A DNA stretch of 36,324 nucleotides from Phycisphaerales bacterium (GCA_016741915.1 JACVCS010000034.1:1-36324), one strand, 5' to 3'. Positions 1 to 8,433 are shown, counted from the stretch's first letter. The notes: a model not told the origin generated them from the letters alone. Made by a program: numbers and translations.

Positions 1-2
1 CG

Positions 3-3000
3 CGCTCTCCCCCCCCCCCCCCTCCCACCCCGCCTACATCCCCCGCCCCCCCCCCCGCCCCAACCAACCCCGCGGGCGCCAAAGCGCCCGCCGTCAGCGA
101 TCCGCGCGATACCCCCGCGATGCGCCAGTACTACGCCTTCAAAAAGGCGCACCCCGGGTGCATCCTGCTCTTCCGCATCGGCGACTTTTACGAAATGTTC
201 GACGACGACGCCGTGGTCGCCAGCAAGGCCATCGGCCTCACACTCACGCAGCGCACCGCGGGCGTCCCCATGGCCGGGCTGCCCTTTCATCAGCTCGTCA
301 CGTACCTGCGCCGATTCATCGCCGCGGGTTTCCGCGTTGCGGTTGCGGAACAAACCCAGGACGCCGCCGAGGCCAAGGGGCTCGTCGAGCGCGCCGTCAC
401 CCGCGTGCTCACCCCCGGCACGCTCATCGACGAATCACTGCTGGGGGACGACGAAACCGCCGGGCTCGCCGCCATCTGCTTCCCGTACCAGGACGACCAG
501 CTCGCGGCCCTCGCCATCGCCGAGCTCTCCACCGGCGAGATGACCGTGCTGCACTGCCACATCTCGCAGGTCGGCGACGAGCTGGCGCGCCGCGGCGTCA
601 CCGAGCTGCTCTACCCCGAGGCCGCCGACGGCCGCCTCCCCGACCGCGTCAGCCGAGCCGTCGGCCCGCTCGCCGGCGCACGCCTGAGCACCACCGCCCG
701 CGCGGGGTGGCACTTCCGCATGCAGGAGGCCCGCGAGGTCATCTGCGAACAGTTCAGCGTCGCCAGCGTCCAGGGCTTCGGGCTCAATGACGATGACCAG
801 GAACTGCTCTGCGTCGGCGCGATCCTGCGCTACCTGCGCCAGACGCAATCGCCCCACACTGAGACCGACAAAGCCGCCGCCGCCACATCTCCGAACGCCG
901 ATCAATCCAACGCCGCCGCCGCCGCGATCGCGAAGATTCTCGCCCACCTCCGCCCGCCTAAGCGCCACCGAGCGGGCACCACCCTACTCATCGACGCCGG
1001 CAGCCTCCGCTCCCTGGAGATCGACCGCACCATCCGCGGCTCAAACCTCCCCGCCGCCGCCCCCTCCCCGGGCTTGCCCAGCAACCTCGACGGCTCGCTC
1101 ATCGGCATCTTCCACGCCCGCGGCATCGCCTGCCGAACGCCCATGGGCAAGCGCCTCCTCCGCCGTTGGCTCTGCGAACCGTGCTTCGACCTGAAGGAGA
1201 TCCACCGCCGCCAGTCCATCGTCGCGCTGCTCATCAGCGACCGCACGCTGGCGACGAACCTCGCCGAGCGATTGAACTCGGTCCAGGACGTGCAGCGCAT
1301 CGGCGCACGCCTGGCCCTTGGGCGTTCCTCTCCGCGTGATCTCGTGGCGCTGGGCAAGAGCCTGGGCGTCATCGACGAACTGCGCGAGTGCATCGGTCAG
1401 TGCGCACCGCTCCGCGACGCGCACGAAACCCTCTCCGACGTCGCACGCCACCTGCGCCCCGTGGCGCAGCGCATCCTCTCCACCTGCGTCGACGAGCCAC
1501 CGGCTCACCTTCGCGAGGGCGGGCTCATCCGCCCAAGCATCGACCCCGCGCTCGACGAAGCCCGCCGCCTGCGCAGCGACGCCGCGGGCTGGCTTGCGGA
1601 GTATCAGGCCCGCCTGATCGATCAGCACCAGCTCCCCAGCCTGAAGGTCGGCTTCAACAAGATCTTCGGCTACTACATCGAGCTGCCCAAAGCCCAGGCC
1701 CAGCGCGCCCCCAGCGAGTTCTCACGCCGCCAGACGCTCACCAACGCCGAGCGTTACATCACCCCCGAGCTCAAGACCTTCGAGGACAAGGTCACCCACG
1801 CCGACGCCCGCGCCCTCGAACGCGAGCAGGCCCTCTTCGACGAGCTCTGCACCCTCGCGTCGCGTCAGCTCGGACCGATCGCACGCTACGCCGACACCGC
1901 CGCGACGCTCGACGTGCTGCTCTGCTTCGCCGAAAAAGCCCACACCCGCGGCTGGGTCCGCCCGCAGATCGTCGACGCCCCGGTCATCCACATCACCCAA
2001 GGCCGCCACCCCGTCCTCGACGAACTCCGCGGCACCGACTTCGTCCCCAACGACCTGACACTGGGCGACCTCTCCGCTCCCGCGTCGATCACGGCACCCG
2101 AGAACGACACAACGCCCTCGCTGCGACTCGCTTCCGCCGAGAGCGACGAGCACAGCGAGCGAAAAGATCGCAACGAGTCCGCCGCCACCGAACCCACCAC
2201 AATCAACGCTCGGTCATCGCCCGTTCAGTCTCAACCTCCCGCACCCGTCGATCTCTCCGACGAAGACCGCGCCAGCCTCGCCCTCATCACCGGCCCGAAC
2301 ATGGCCGGTAAAAGCACCTTCATCCGCCAGACCGCCCTGCTGGTCATCCTCGCCCACACGGGCAGCTTCGTCCCCGCGCAATCCGCAACCATCGGCCTGA
2401 CCGACCGCGTCTTCACCCGCGTCGGAGCCGACGACGCCCTCTTCGCCGGCCAATCCACCTTCATGGTCGAAATGACCGAGACCGCCAACATCCTCCACAA
2501 CGCCACCCACCGCTCGCTGGTCATTCTCGACGAGATCGGCCGCGGCACAAGCACCCTCGACGGCCTCTCCCTCGCCTGGGCCATCGCCGAGCACCTCGCC
2601 TCACGCCGTGCCGCCCCAACCAACATCCTCACCCCGACCGACCCAGCCGCCAAACCCGCCAAACGCTCAACCGCCCGCAGCAAGTCGCGCGACCTCCCCG
2701 GCCCGCGCACACTCTTCGCCACCCACTACCACGAACTCACCCGCCTCAGCGAACTCCTCCCCGGCTGCGTCAAAAACCTCCACGTCGCCGTCCGCGAGTG
2801 GGACGACCGCATCGTCTTCCTCCACCGAATCCTCCCCGGCCGCGCCGACCGGTCCTACGGCATCCACGTCGCCAAACTCGCCGGCATCCCCCAACCCGCC
2901 ATCGACCGCGCCAAGGTCGTCCTCGAATCCCTCACCGTCGAACACTCAGGCCTCCTCACCGCCTCCTCCACCATCCCCTCCTCCACACCCTCACCCGCCA

Positions 3001-3155
3001 AAGCCCCCGCCAACCCCTCGGGCCAACTCGGGCTCTTCACCGAGTACATCAACCACCCCGTCGTCGACGCGCTCAAAGCCGCCGACCTGACCAACCTCTC
3101 CCCCATGCAAGCCTTCGACCTGCTCCGCTCTCTGCAAGACCAGGCCAAGCGCTGA
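3..3155 (+). CDS. mutS: DNA mismatch repair protein MutS (5' end outside the window)
   Basis: MutS recognises mismatches and small loops in DNA and recruits MutL using its ATPase. The reading frame is open to the left edge. The first ATG (120) falls inside the conserved N-terminal TPxM motif (here TPAM), so the true start probably lies upstream, after a proline-rich leader encoded by the C-tracts at 3-60. Numbering from that ATG: the mismatch-wedge motif F23-Y24-E25; Walker A GPNMAGKST near 725; Walker B DEIGRGTST near 804; THYHEL near 867; and a beta-clamp-type motif QLGLF at 969-973. At 1011 residues it is longer than the usual 850-880. Most of the excess is two low-complexity insertions: about 650-718, just before the ATPase domain, and about 826-860, between Walker B and THYHEL. 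It is followed by co-directional genes 25 nt downstream. The family call is secure; the start is not. Confidence 0.96.
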   Translation, partial: RSPPPPPPTPPTSPAPPPAPTNPAGAKAPAVSDPRDTPAMRQYYAFKKAHPGCILLFRIGDFYEMFDDDAVVASKAIGLTLTQRTAGVPMAGLPFHQLVTYLRRFIAAGFRVAVAEQTQDAAEAKGLVERAVTRVLTPGTLIDESLLGDDETAGLAAICFPYQDDQLAALAIAELSTGEMTVLHCHISQVGDELARRGVTELLYPEAADGRLPDRVSRAVGPLAGARLSTTARAGWHFRMQEAREVICEQFSVASVQGFGLNDDDQELLCVGAILRYLRQTQSPHTETDKAAAATSPNADQSNAAAAAIAKILAHLRPPKRHRAGTTLLIDAGSLRSLEIDRTIRGSNLPAAAPSPGLPSNLDGSLIGIFHARGIACRTPMGKRLLRRWLCEPCFDLKEIHRRQSIVALLISDRTLATNLAERLNSVQDVQRIGARLALGRSSPRDLVALGKSLGVIDELRECIGQCAPLRDAHETLSDVARHLRPVAQRILSTCVDEPPAHLREGGLIRPSIDPALDEARRLRSDAAGWLAEYQARLIDQHQLPSLKVGFNKIFGYYIELPKAQAQRAPSEFSRRQTLTNAERYITPELKTFEDKVTHADARALEREQALFDELCTLASRQLGPIARYADTAATLDVLLCFAEKAHTRGWVRPQIVDAPVIHITQGRHPVLDELRGTDFVPNDLTLGDLSAPASITAPENDTTPSLRLASAESDEHSERKDRNESAATEPTTINARSSPVQSQPPAPVDLSDEDRASLALITGPNMAGKSTFIRQTALLVILAHTGSFVPAQSATIGLTDRVFTRVGADDALFAGQSTFMVEMTETANILHNATHRSLVILDEIGRGTSTLDGLSLAWAIAEHLASRRAAPTNILTPTDPAAKPAKRSTARSKSRDLPGPRTLFATHYHELTRLSELLPGCVKNLHVAVREWDDRIVFLHRILPGRADRSYGIHVAKLAGIPQPAIDRAKVVLESLTVEHSGLLTASSTIPSSTPSPAKAPANPSGQLGLFTEYINHPVVDALKAADLTNLSPMQAFDLLRSLQDQAKR

Positions 3156-3180
3156 TCAGCACCGCCTAAACTCTCGCACT

Positions 3181-3780
3181 ATGCACGAGCCGCGAGTTTT
3201 CAGCGACGTCTTCGCCCGCGCCAAGACCTACCCGCAGTACCTCACCACCGCCAAGCCCAACGAGCTGGCCAACTGGCAGAACTTCGAGGCCCGCGTCCGC
3301 CTCTCCGCCGATCAGCAGCAGATGCTCAAGGGCATCTCACGCCGGATCAACATCCTCGTCATCTCGGGCACATGGTGCGGCGATTGTGTCCAGCAGGTCC
3401 CCATCCTCGCCCACGCCGAGCGCGTTTGCCCCGCCAACCTCTCCGCGGGCAACGCCTCCCCCGGCATCGCGCTGCGCCTGATCGACCGCGACATCGAAGC
3501 CGCCTTCGCATCCCCCTTCAAAATCTGCGGCGGGCAACGAGTCCCCGCCGCCATCTTCCTCAACGAAGACTTCGAGTTCGTCTCCCTCATGGGCGACAAA
3601 ACCCTCAGCCGCTTCCGCCTCCTCGCCCAGCGCACCCTCGGCGCCGCCTGCGCCGTCCCCGGCGCCGCCGTGCCCGAAGATGAAATCGCCCAGTGCGCTT
3701 CCGACTGGCTCAACGAAATCGAACGCGTCGCCCTCCTCCTCCGTCTCTCGGCCAAACTCCGCCAGCGCCACAACGACTGA
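3181..3780 (+). CDS. Thioredoxin-fold protein with CGDC motif
   Basis: A 199-residue cytoplasmic protein with no signal peptide. After about 55 N-terminal residues comes a thioredoxin-like core: a hydrophobic strand (INILVISG), the motif W-C66-G-D-C69 near the start of a helix, and a cis-proline-like segment (RVPAAIFLNED) around residues 120-130. This resembles the standalone thioredoxin_9-type family seen in many bacteria, in which the CxDC pair replaces the classical CGPC. A thiol-disulfide role is likely, but the substrate is unknown. The gene lies 25 nt after mutS and ends 3 nt before the tsaD start, so the three are probably co-transcribed. The C-terminal 50 residues are helical and charged, outside the core fold. 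Confidence 0.8.
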   Translation: MHEPRVFSDVFARAKTYPQYLTTAKPNELANWQNFEARVRLSADQQQMLKGISRRINILVISGTWCGDCVQQVPILAHAERVCPANLSAGNASPGIALRLIDRDIEAAFASPFKICGGQRVPAAIFLNEDFEFVSLMGDKTLSRFRLLAQRTLGAACAVPGAAVPEDEIAQCASDWLNEIERVALLLRLSAKLRQRHND

Positions 3781-3783
3781 CCC

Positions 3784-4887
3784 GTGACACGCACGCACAC
3801 CAACCCCGATGACAACCGCCTCGTGCTGGGCATCGAGAGCAGTTGCGACGAAACCGCCGCCGCCGTCGTCCGTGGCGGGCGCACCGTCCTGAGCAACGTC
3901 ATCGCGAGTCAGCACGATCTCCACGCCGAGTACCGCGGCGTCGTCCCCGAGATCGCCAGCCGCGCCCACGCCGAACGCATCGACAAGGTCGTCAAACTCG
4001 CCCTCGAACACGCACAGGTCAACCTCTCCGACATCGACGCGATCGCCATGGGCAACCGCCCGGGCCTCATCGGCTCATTGCTTGTTGGCGTCAGCGCCGC
4101 CAAGGCCCTCGCCTTCACCCTCTCACGCCCCCTCGTCGGTGTTGATCACGTCCTCTCACACCTCTACGCCGGTTTCCTTCACCGCACGCCCAGCGCCGAT
4201 CAGAACGCCTCCACCGACCACTCCAACCTCTTCCCCGCGCTCGGCCTCGTCGTCTCGGGAGGTCACTCCGCCATCTACCGACTCTCCTCCCCCACCTCCT
4301 CTCTCCGCCTCGGCACCACCCGCGACGACGCCATCGGCGAGGCCTACGACAAAGCCGCCGCTCTCATGAACCTCCCCTTCCCCGGCGGGCCCGTCGTCGA
4401 CAAACTCGCCCAAGCCGGTGGCCCCGACCGCTTCGACCTCCCCGTCTCACGCCTCGAACCAAACTCCCTCGACTTCTCCTTCTCAGGCCTGAAAACCGCC
4501 CTCCTCTACACCCTCCGCGGCGTCCCCACGCAACGCGGCCGCGGCGGCACGCCCGCACTCGACCCCACCGACGCCAACATCGCCGACCTCTGCGCCGCCT
4601 TCCAGCACGCCGCCGTCAAAGCCGTCGCCCTCAAACTCGAACGCGCCATGCACCAAAACCCCGACTGCGTCACTCTCTTCGTCGGTGGCGGCGTCTCCGC
4701 CAACTCGCTCCTCCGCTCCACCCTCACCGACCTCTGCCGCCAATCAGGCCTCACCCTCAAACTCCCCGCCATGGAGTTCTGCCTCGACAACGCCGCCATG
4801 ATCGCCGGCCTCGGCCACCAAACCCTCACCACCCGCAACTGGCAATCCGACCCGCTCACCACCTCCGCCTCCGCATCGTCGACATGA
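3784..4887 (+). CDS. tsaD: tRNA N6-adenosine threonylcarbamoyltransferase TsaD
   Basis: TsaD transfers the threonylcarbamoyl group from threonylcarbamoyl-AMP to A37 of ANN-decoding tRNAs (t6A), together with TsaB and TsaE. The 367-residue product has the expected Kae1/TsaD signatures: LGIESSCDET near residues 15-24, the metal ligands H122 and H126 in DHVLSHLYAG, the nucleotide-binding SGGHS near 159, GGGVSAN near 300, and a C-terminal acidic metal ligand in FCLDNAA. The start is a GTG only 3 nt after the preceding stop, which suggests coupling. A short insertion rich in Asp, Ser and Thr follows the second histidine motif. The coding strand is extremely C-rich at third positions, like the 3' half of mutS. 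Its length is slightly above the usual 330-350. Confidence 0.95.
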   Translation: MTRTHTNPDDNRLVLGIESSCDETAAAVVRGGRTVLSNVIASQHDLHAEYRGVVPEIASRAHAERIDKVVKLALEHAQVNLSDIDAIAMGNRPGLIGSLLVGVSAAKALAFTLSRPLVGVDHVLSHLYAGFLHRTPSADQNASTDHSNLFPALGLVVSGGHSAIYRLSSPTSSLRLGTTRDDAIGEAYDKAAALMNLPFPGGPVVDKLAQAGGPDRFDLPVSRLEPNSLDFSFSGLKTALLYTLRGVPTQRGRGGTPALDPTDANIADLCAAFQHAAVKAVALKLERAMHQNPDCVTLFVGGGVSANSLLRSTLTDLCRQSGLTLKLPAMEFCLDNAAMIAGLGHQTLTTRNWQSDPLTTSASASST

Positions 4888-4925
4888 CCGATGACCCTTT
4901 GCGCCGTTTGTCTCTTCGGCCTTCT

Positions 4926-4960
4926 GATTTGCCATTTGGCCATTTGCTATTTGCCATTTG
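4926..4960 (+). repeat. Short tandem repeat of CCATTTG-like heptamers
   Basis: Five imperfect copies of a 7-bp unit (CCATTTG, with the variants CTATTTG and GATTTG and one extra G between copies) lie just after the tsaD stop. They stand out as AT-rich in a very GC-rich setting. The longest possible reading frame of the next gene would translate through them, giving a spurious hydrophobic stretch. This is one reason for preferring the later start at 4990. Confidence 0.7.
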
Positions 4961-4989
4961 CGACCCCTCGCCCCCTACCGTCCCGCCTC

Positions 4990-6252
4990 ATGCTCCCCGA
5001 GCACGCCCCATCCCCCGCATCTCCCACCGGACCGCGCGCTGCCGGCTCACCCGTCGCTTGGAGCATCTACCTCGCCACCAGTTGGACCTGGTGCATCGGG
5101 ATGTTCCTCCCCGTCCTGCTCATCCGCGACCTGGGCCTCTTGAGCTGGCTCGTCTTCGCCATCCCCAACGTCCTCGGCGCCGCCGCGATGGGCTGGGTCC
5201 TCTCACGCCGCGGCAGCGTCGACCTCGTCACGCACCCGGCGCACGCGCACGCCACCAAGCTCTTCTCCGCCGTCACCGGCGCATTCAACCTGTTCTTCTT
5301 GCTCTGGCTGGTCACGAGCCCGAGCTCCAACCTCGTCCCCGTCGCCATGACCGCCGCCGCGGTTACCGCGGTGCTGGTGATGCTCTCGCCGAAGCGCCCG
5401 CTCTTCGCCGCCGCCGCCGTCTGGCTCTGCTCGATCGCGATGGGCATCTGGCTCGTGGTTCTCGCGGGATTCCATCTTCCCAGCCTTGCACCGGTCGGTT
5501 CAACCGACGCTGAGCCGCCGATCCGCGATCTGCTCGCGCTGGCGCCCGTCTGCATCCTGGGCTTCCTGCTCTGCCCGTACCTCGATCTGACCTTCCACCG
5601 TGCCCGCCAGGCCGTCAGTCAATCCGCCGGGCCGCTCACCTTCACCCTCGGCTTCGGCTTCTTCTTCCTCTCGATGATCGTCCTCACGCCCCTCTACGCC
5701 CACCTCTTTCTCAGCAGCAAGTGGACGATGGACCCGGGCCCGCTGCAAGCCGCCGCCGCTGTGCCGCTGGTGATCCATCTCGCCTCGCAACTGACTTTCA
5801 CCGTCTTGGTGCACCATCTCGAACTGATGCCCGTCGGCCCGTCGTCACACCGCCGCGCCGCGATCTGGTCGTGGGGCCCGTGGGAACTCCTCCTCGTCGC
5901 GCTGGCCATCGGGGCCTTCCTCCTCGCCCGCCTCATCCCCGACTACGCTGGGCTCGCCGGGCCCGAGCTGCTCTACCGCGCCTTCATGTCCTTCTACGGC
6001 CTCGTCTTCCCCATCTACGTCCTCTTCTGCGTCATCCCCATGAGCCCCCGCTCCAGCTTCGGCGCCCTGTGCGACACATCGCCGCGCGTCGGCGCCAAGC
6101 TCCTCGCCGCGGGAGTCACCGCCGCACTCGCCACGCCCGCGTACTGGATGGGATTCATCGAACGCCAGTACGAAGCCCTCCCCCTCGGCGTGCTCATCAT
6201 CCTCACCGGCTGGGCCATCACCCGCTGGCGCATGCGCACACTGCCGATCTGA
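4990..6252 (+). CDS. Polytopic inner-membrane protein of unknown function
   Basis: About 420 residues with roughly twelve hydrophobic segments. The first spans WSIYLATSWTWCIGMFLP and the last lies in LPLGVLIILTGWAI near the C-terminus, so this is an integral inner-membrane protein. The N-terminal pair of helices and the helix-breaking, charged motif PYLDLTFHRAR after the sixth segment faintly recall transporters of the APC/sodium-solute-symporter fold. I cannot place it in a named family. An ATG at 4891 would add 33 residues, but those are encoded by a heptamer repeat, so the ATG at 4990 is preferred. Neither has a clear Shine-Dalgarno sequence. It follows tsaD in the same direction and may be the last gene of that cluster. 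Confidence 0.7.
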   Translation: MLPEHAPSPASPTGPRAAGSPVAWSIYLATSWTWCIGMFLPVLLIRDLGLLSWLVFAIPNVLGAAAMGWVLSRRGSVDLVTHPAHAHATKLFSAVTGAFNLFFLLWLVTSPSSNLVPVAMTAAAVTAVLVMLSPKRPLFAAAAVWLCSIAMGIWLVVLAGFHLPSLAPVGSTDAEPPIRDLLALAPVCILGFLLCPYLDLTFHRARQAVSQSAGPLTFTLGFGFFFLSMIVLTPLYAHLFLSSKWTMDPGPLQAAAAVPLVIHLASQLTFTVLVHHLELMPVGPSSHRRAAIWSWGPWELLLVALAIGAFLLARLIPDYAGLAGPELLYRAFMSFYGLVFPIYVLFCVIPMSPRSSFGALCDTSPRVGAKLLAAGVTAALATPAYWMGFIERQYEALPLGVLIILTGWAITRWRMRTLPI

Positions 6253-6486
6253 ACCACGCGCCGATCAACGAACGGCCCACGCGAACGCAACGCGTTGCAA
6301 CTCATCGCCCCGTAATGCAAGTCCCAACGCGAAGCCCAACCCCCAACCCAACGAAATGCCCAGCGCGAACCCCATTCGCCGAGCACACCACCGATCACAC
6401 CGCGGAGACCTTCACCGAACTCCTTGCCGCTCCCTCAGCCGAACCCAAACTCCAACCACGACCCCGCCCGACACCAAAAACAAAAC

Positions 6487-6519
6487 CGGCGGCCTCGATC
6501 CAAAAGATCGAAGCCGCCG
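6487..6519 (-). terminator. Intrinsic terminator, leftward
   Basis: A 14-bp stem with one mismatch (CGGCGGCCTCGATC pairing with GATCGAAGCCGCCG) and a 5-nt loop. On the minus strand it is followed by a T-rich run (GGTTTTGTTTTTGG), as expected for an intrinsic terminator of leftward transcription. The nearest leftward gene is lexA, whose stop is about 450 bp upstream. The lexA transcript may therefore carry a long 3' region containing the repeat arrays. Confidence 0.65.
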
Positions 6520-6617
6520 AAGTCTTCATTCCCCAGCCCCGGAGCTCTACCAACATCTCGGCCGTTGACGAGTCAGTGACAAACCCTTGATGAGTCCACG
6601 GTCAGCCAGAAAGATCG

Positions 6618-6641
6618 CCAACCAACCAACCAACCAACCAA
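6618..6641 (+). repeat. CCAA tetranucleotide repeat
   Basis: Six perfect tandem copies of CCAA, degrading at the right into CCGACC. They are immediately followed by the related GGTCAACC octamers. Confidence 0.85.
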
Positions 6642-6654
6642 CCGACCAGTCAAC

Positions 6655-6695
6655 GGATCAACCGGTCAACCGGTCAACCGGTCAACCGGTCAACC
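6655..6695 (+). repeat. GGTCAACC octamer tandem repeat
   Basis: Four perfect tandem 8-bp units (GGTCAACC, 6664-6695), preceded by one diverged unit (GGATCAACC). The junction ACCGGT is palindromic, so the array could form small hairpins. Confidence 0.85.
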
Positions 6696-6820
6696 AAGCC
6701 TACGAGCAAACCCATCGATACCGGGGCCACCCGACGCGCCGTCGATGACTCACAACCGACTGTCACGACGGCTGACACCGGCCCCAAAACTGGCACCGGT
6801 CAATCACGCTCCCACTGAAG

Positions 6821-6913
6821 CACTCAGCCACTGTGCCACTGTGCCACTGTGCCACTGTGCCACTGAGCCACTGAGCCACTGAGCCAACTCAGCCACTGTG
6901 CCAAGAAGCCACT
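6821..6913 (+). repeat. GTGCCACT/GAGCCACT octamer tandem repeat
   Basis: About ten copies of an 8-bp unit. Four are GTGCCACT and at least three are GAGCCACT; diverged and interrupted copies occur at both ends. The array ends about 50 bp from the lexA stop codon. Such short contiguous units without spacers are not a CRISPR array. Confidence 0.85.
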
Positions 6914-6964
6914 GCGGCACTTCAACCGTCAGCCGCTCAATGGCACACCGACAAGAAGAGCGGT

Positions 6965-7579
6965 TCAATACTTGCGGATCACGCCGCGGACAATCCCCTG
7001 CACCTTGCACTCGCGCACGAGGATCGGGGAGAACGCGGGGTTCGCCGGCTGCAGGCGGATGTGGTCGGCCTCGCGGAAGAAGGTCTTCAACGTGGTCTGC
7101 CCATCGGGGAGCAGCGCGACGACGCGGTCGCCGTTGCCGGCCACGTCCGTGCGCTCGATGAGGACAAAGTCCCCGTCGAGGATCCCCTCGTCCTTCATGC
7201 TGTCGCCCGTCACCTTCAGGGCGAACATCGAGGCCTGCTTCCCGGCCCGCGGGCCGAGCAGATCGACAATGTCCAGCTCGTCGGTGTCGGGCACCTTCTC
7301 GATCGGGTAGCCCGCAGCGATCTTGCCCACCAGCGGGAAACGCAGCGGCCGAGCCTCGTCGGGGACCGCGATCCCGTCAGCGATCGACAAAGAGCGAGCC
7401 TTGTTGGGCTCGCGGACCAGCGCGCCCTTTTTGATGAGCGCTTCGACGTGCTCGAAGACCGTGACCTTGCTCACGCCGATCTGGTCCGCCAACTCCTGCA
7501 TCGTCGGCGAATAGCCAAACCGAACGCGCCAATCGCGGATAAGTGACAGGATTCGCAACTGCTTCGGGGTCAGGTTCAC
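6965..7579 (-). CDS. lexA: LexA repressor, SOS regulator
   Basis: LexA represses DNA-damage genes and cleaves itself when activated by RecA filaments. The 204 residues show the classic layout: a winged-helix DNA-binding domain (MNLTPKQLRILSLIRDW, with FGYSPTMQELA and the recognition region GVSKVTVFEHVEAL, about 1-65), a linker, then the S24 peptidase domain. The cleavage site is A89-G90 (KIAAGYP), the nucleophile is S127 in GDSMKDEGI, and the general base is K165 in QTTLKTFF. The start is a GTG with GGAG 7 nt upstream. The recognition helix differs from E. coli LexA, so the operator is probably not the E. coli SOS box. The 5' end overlaps the reading frame of the preceding leftward gene. No damage-box consensus known to me was found upstream. 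Confidence 0.95.
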   Translation of the reverse strand: MNLTPKQLRILSLIRDWRVRFGYSPTMQELADQIGVSKVTVFEHVEALIKKGALVREPNKARSLSIADGIAVPDEARPLRFPLVGKIAAGYPIEKVPDTDELDIVDLLGPRAGKQASMFALKVTGDSMKDEGILDGDFVLIERTDVAGNGDRVVALLPDGQTTLKTFFREADHIRLQPANPAFSPILVRECKVQGIVRGVIRKY

Positions 7580-8342
7580 GGATAGTCTCCGGTAAAGAGG
7601 ACCGATTCACAACTTCAACCGACACACTCACCAAACGCTCGTCCCCGGCAACCGCCGGTGACGTTGATTCACGCTCATCCCCGCCGCCCAACTGCCCACC
7701 ACCCAATTGCCCGCCCTGAACACCCTGACCGCCCCCCGATCGGACCCGAGCGCCGAGCAACGCCCGCAACCAGCCCGACCGTGCTCCCCTGGCGGCCTTC
7801 ACCGCCGAACCGATCGACTCCGCCTGCCCCTTCAGCGTCGCCTCCGCACGCAGCAGCACCACCGCCTGGCGGGCCAACTCCCCTGCGTTGCTCAACCCCT
7901 CAAGCCCCCACTGCCGAGCGACGGACTCAACCTCGGGCGAAACCTCGACGACGTCGCCCGTTGAAAGGGTCGCCGCCGTCGCCCTCACACCCGCCAACCC
8001 TCCCAAACCACCGGCGGCTGAAAGTCCGCCGGAAGAATCAAGCGACCAATCCCCGTCAACCCCCCTCGCCACCGCACTCTTCGCACCAACCATCACCCCG
8101 CCACCAACCGAACCATCAACACGATCTACACCATCAACCGAAAGAGACTCGCAGAGCGTTTCACGACCGACTTCGATCGCAGACGAATCTTCATCCGCCA
8201 CGAGATCAACCAGCTCCAAACCCCCGGCCTCGTTCGCCGCGTACGGCTGCACGAAGTCACCCCCCGGCCCGAGACACACCAGCGGGAGCGTCGCACCCGC
8301 AACCTTCGCCAGCATCGCCAGATCCGTCAGTCCGTTCGTCAT
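7377..8342 (-). CDS. Hypothetical protein upstream of and overlapping lexA
   Basis: I do not recognise this gene. The likely start is the ATG at 8342, with a purine-rich GAAGGA 7 nt upstream. The first 200 residues look like real coding sequence: GNN-rich codons and helical stretches such as SNAGELARQAVVLLRAEATLKGQ around 175-200. They are followed by a Gly/Gln-rich low-complexity segment (about 230-245). As read, the frame runs 203 nt into lexA in another frame, giving 321 residues. Such a long overlap is unusual: the gene may end earlier through a frameshift, since another frame has a stop near 7614. No signal peptide or membrane segment is clear. Its position suggests co-transcription with lexA. 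The opposite-strand frames here are Pro/Ser-rich and look like shadows. Confidence 0.5.
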   Translation of the reverse strand: MTNGLTDLAMLAKVAGATLPLVCLGPGGDFVQPYAANEAGGLELVDLVADEDSSAIEVGRETLCESLSVDGVDRVDGSVGGGVMVGAKSAVARGVDGDWSLDSSGGLSAAGGLGGLAGVRATAATLSTGDVVEVSPEVESVARQWGLEGLSNAGELARQAVVLLRAEATLKGQAESIGSAVKAARGARSGWLRALLGARVRSGGGQGVQGGQLGGGQLGGGDERESTSPAVAGDERLVSVSVEVVNRSSLPETIREPDPEAVANPVTYPRLARSVWLFADDAGVGGPDRREQGHGLRARRSAHQKGRAGPRAQQGSLFVDR

Positions 8343-8433
8343 CGGTCGTTCCTTCAAAGGAAAGGGTCCGATGGGTTCCACCCGTTCACATCACCATTTT
8401 TCGTGCACACGCCGATCGTCCACGCTCGGCCTT

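Larger units (their letters stand above)
6253..6964. other. 712-bp non-coding region with tandem-repeat arrays
   Basis: This lies between the converging membrane-protein gene and lexA. It holds a 12-bp palindrome (GCAACGCGTTGC, 6287-6298), a hairpin terminator, and CCAA, GGTCAACC and GTGCCACT tandem arrays. The frames open here are low-complexity and have no recognisable protein. No tRNA or known structured RNA was seen. Confidence 0.7.

Noticed and set aside
5721-6590. 289-codon Arg/Pro-rich frame over the membrane-protein gene
   Set aside because: It is an out-of-frame reading of the real gene with composition typical of GC-rich shadows.
6618-6913. CRISPR array
   Set aside because: The units are 4-8 bp, contiguous and without spacers, and there are no cas genes.
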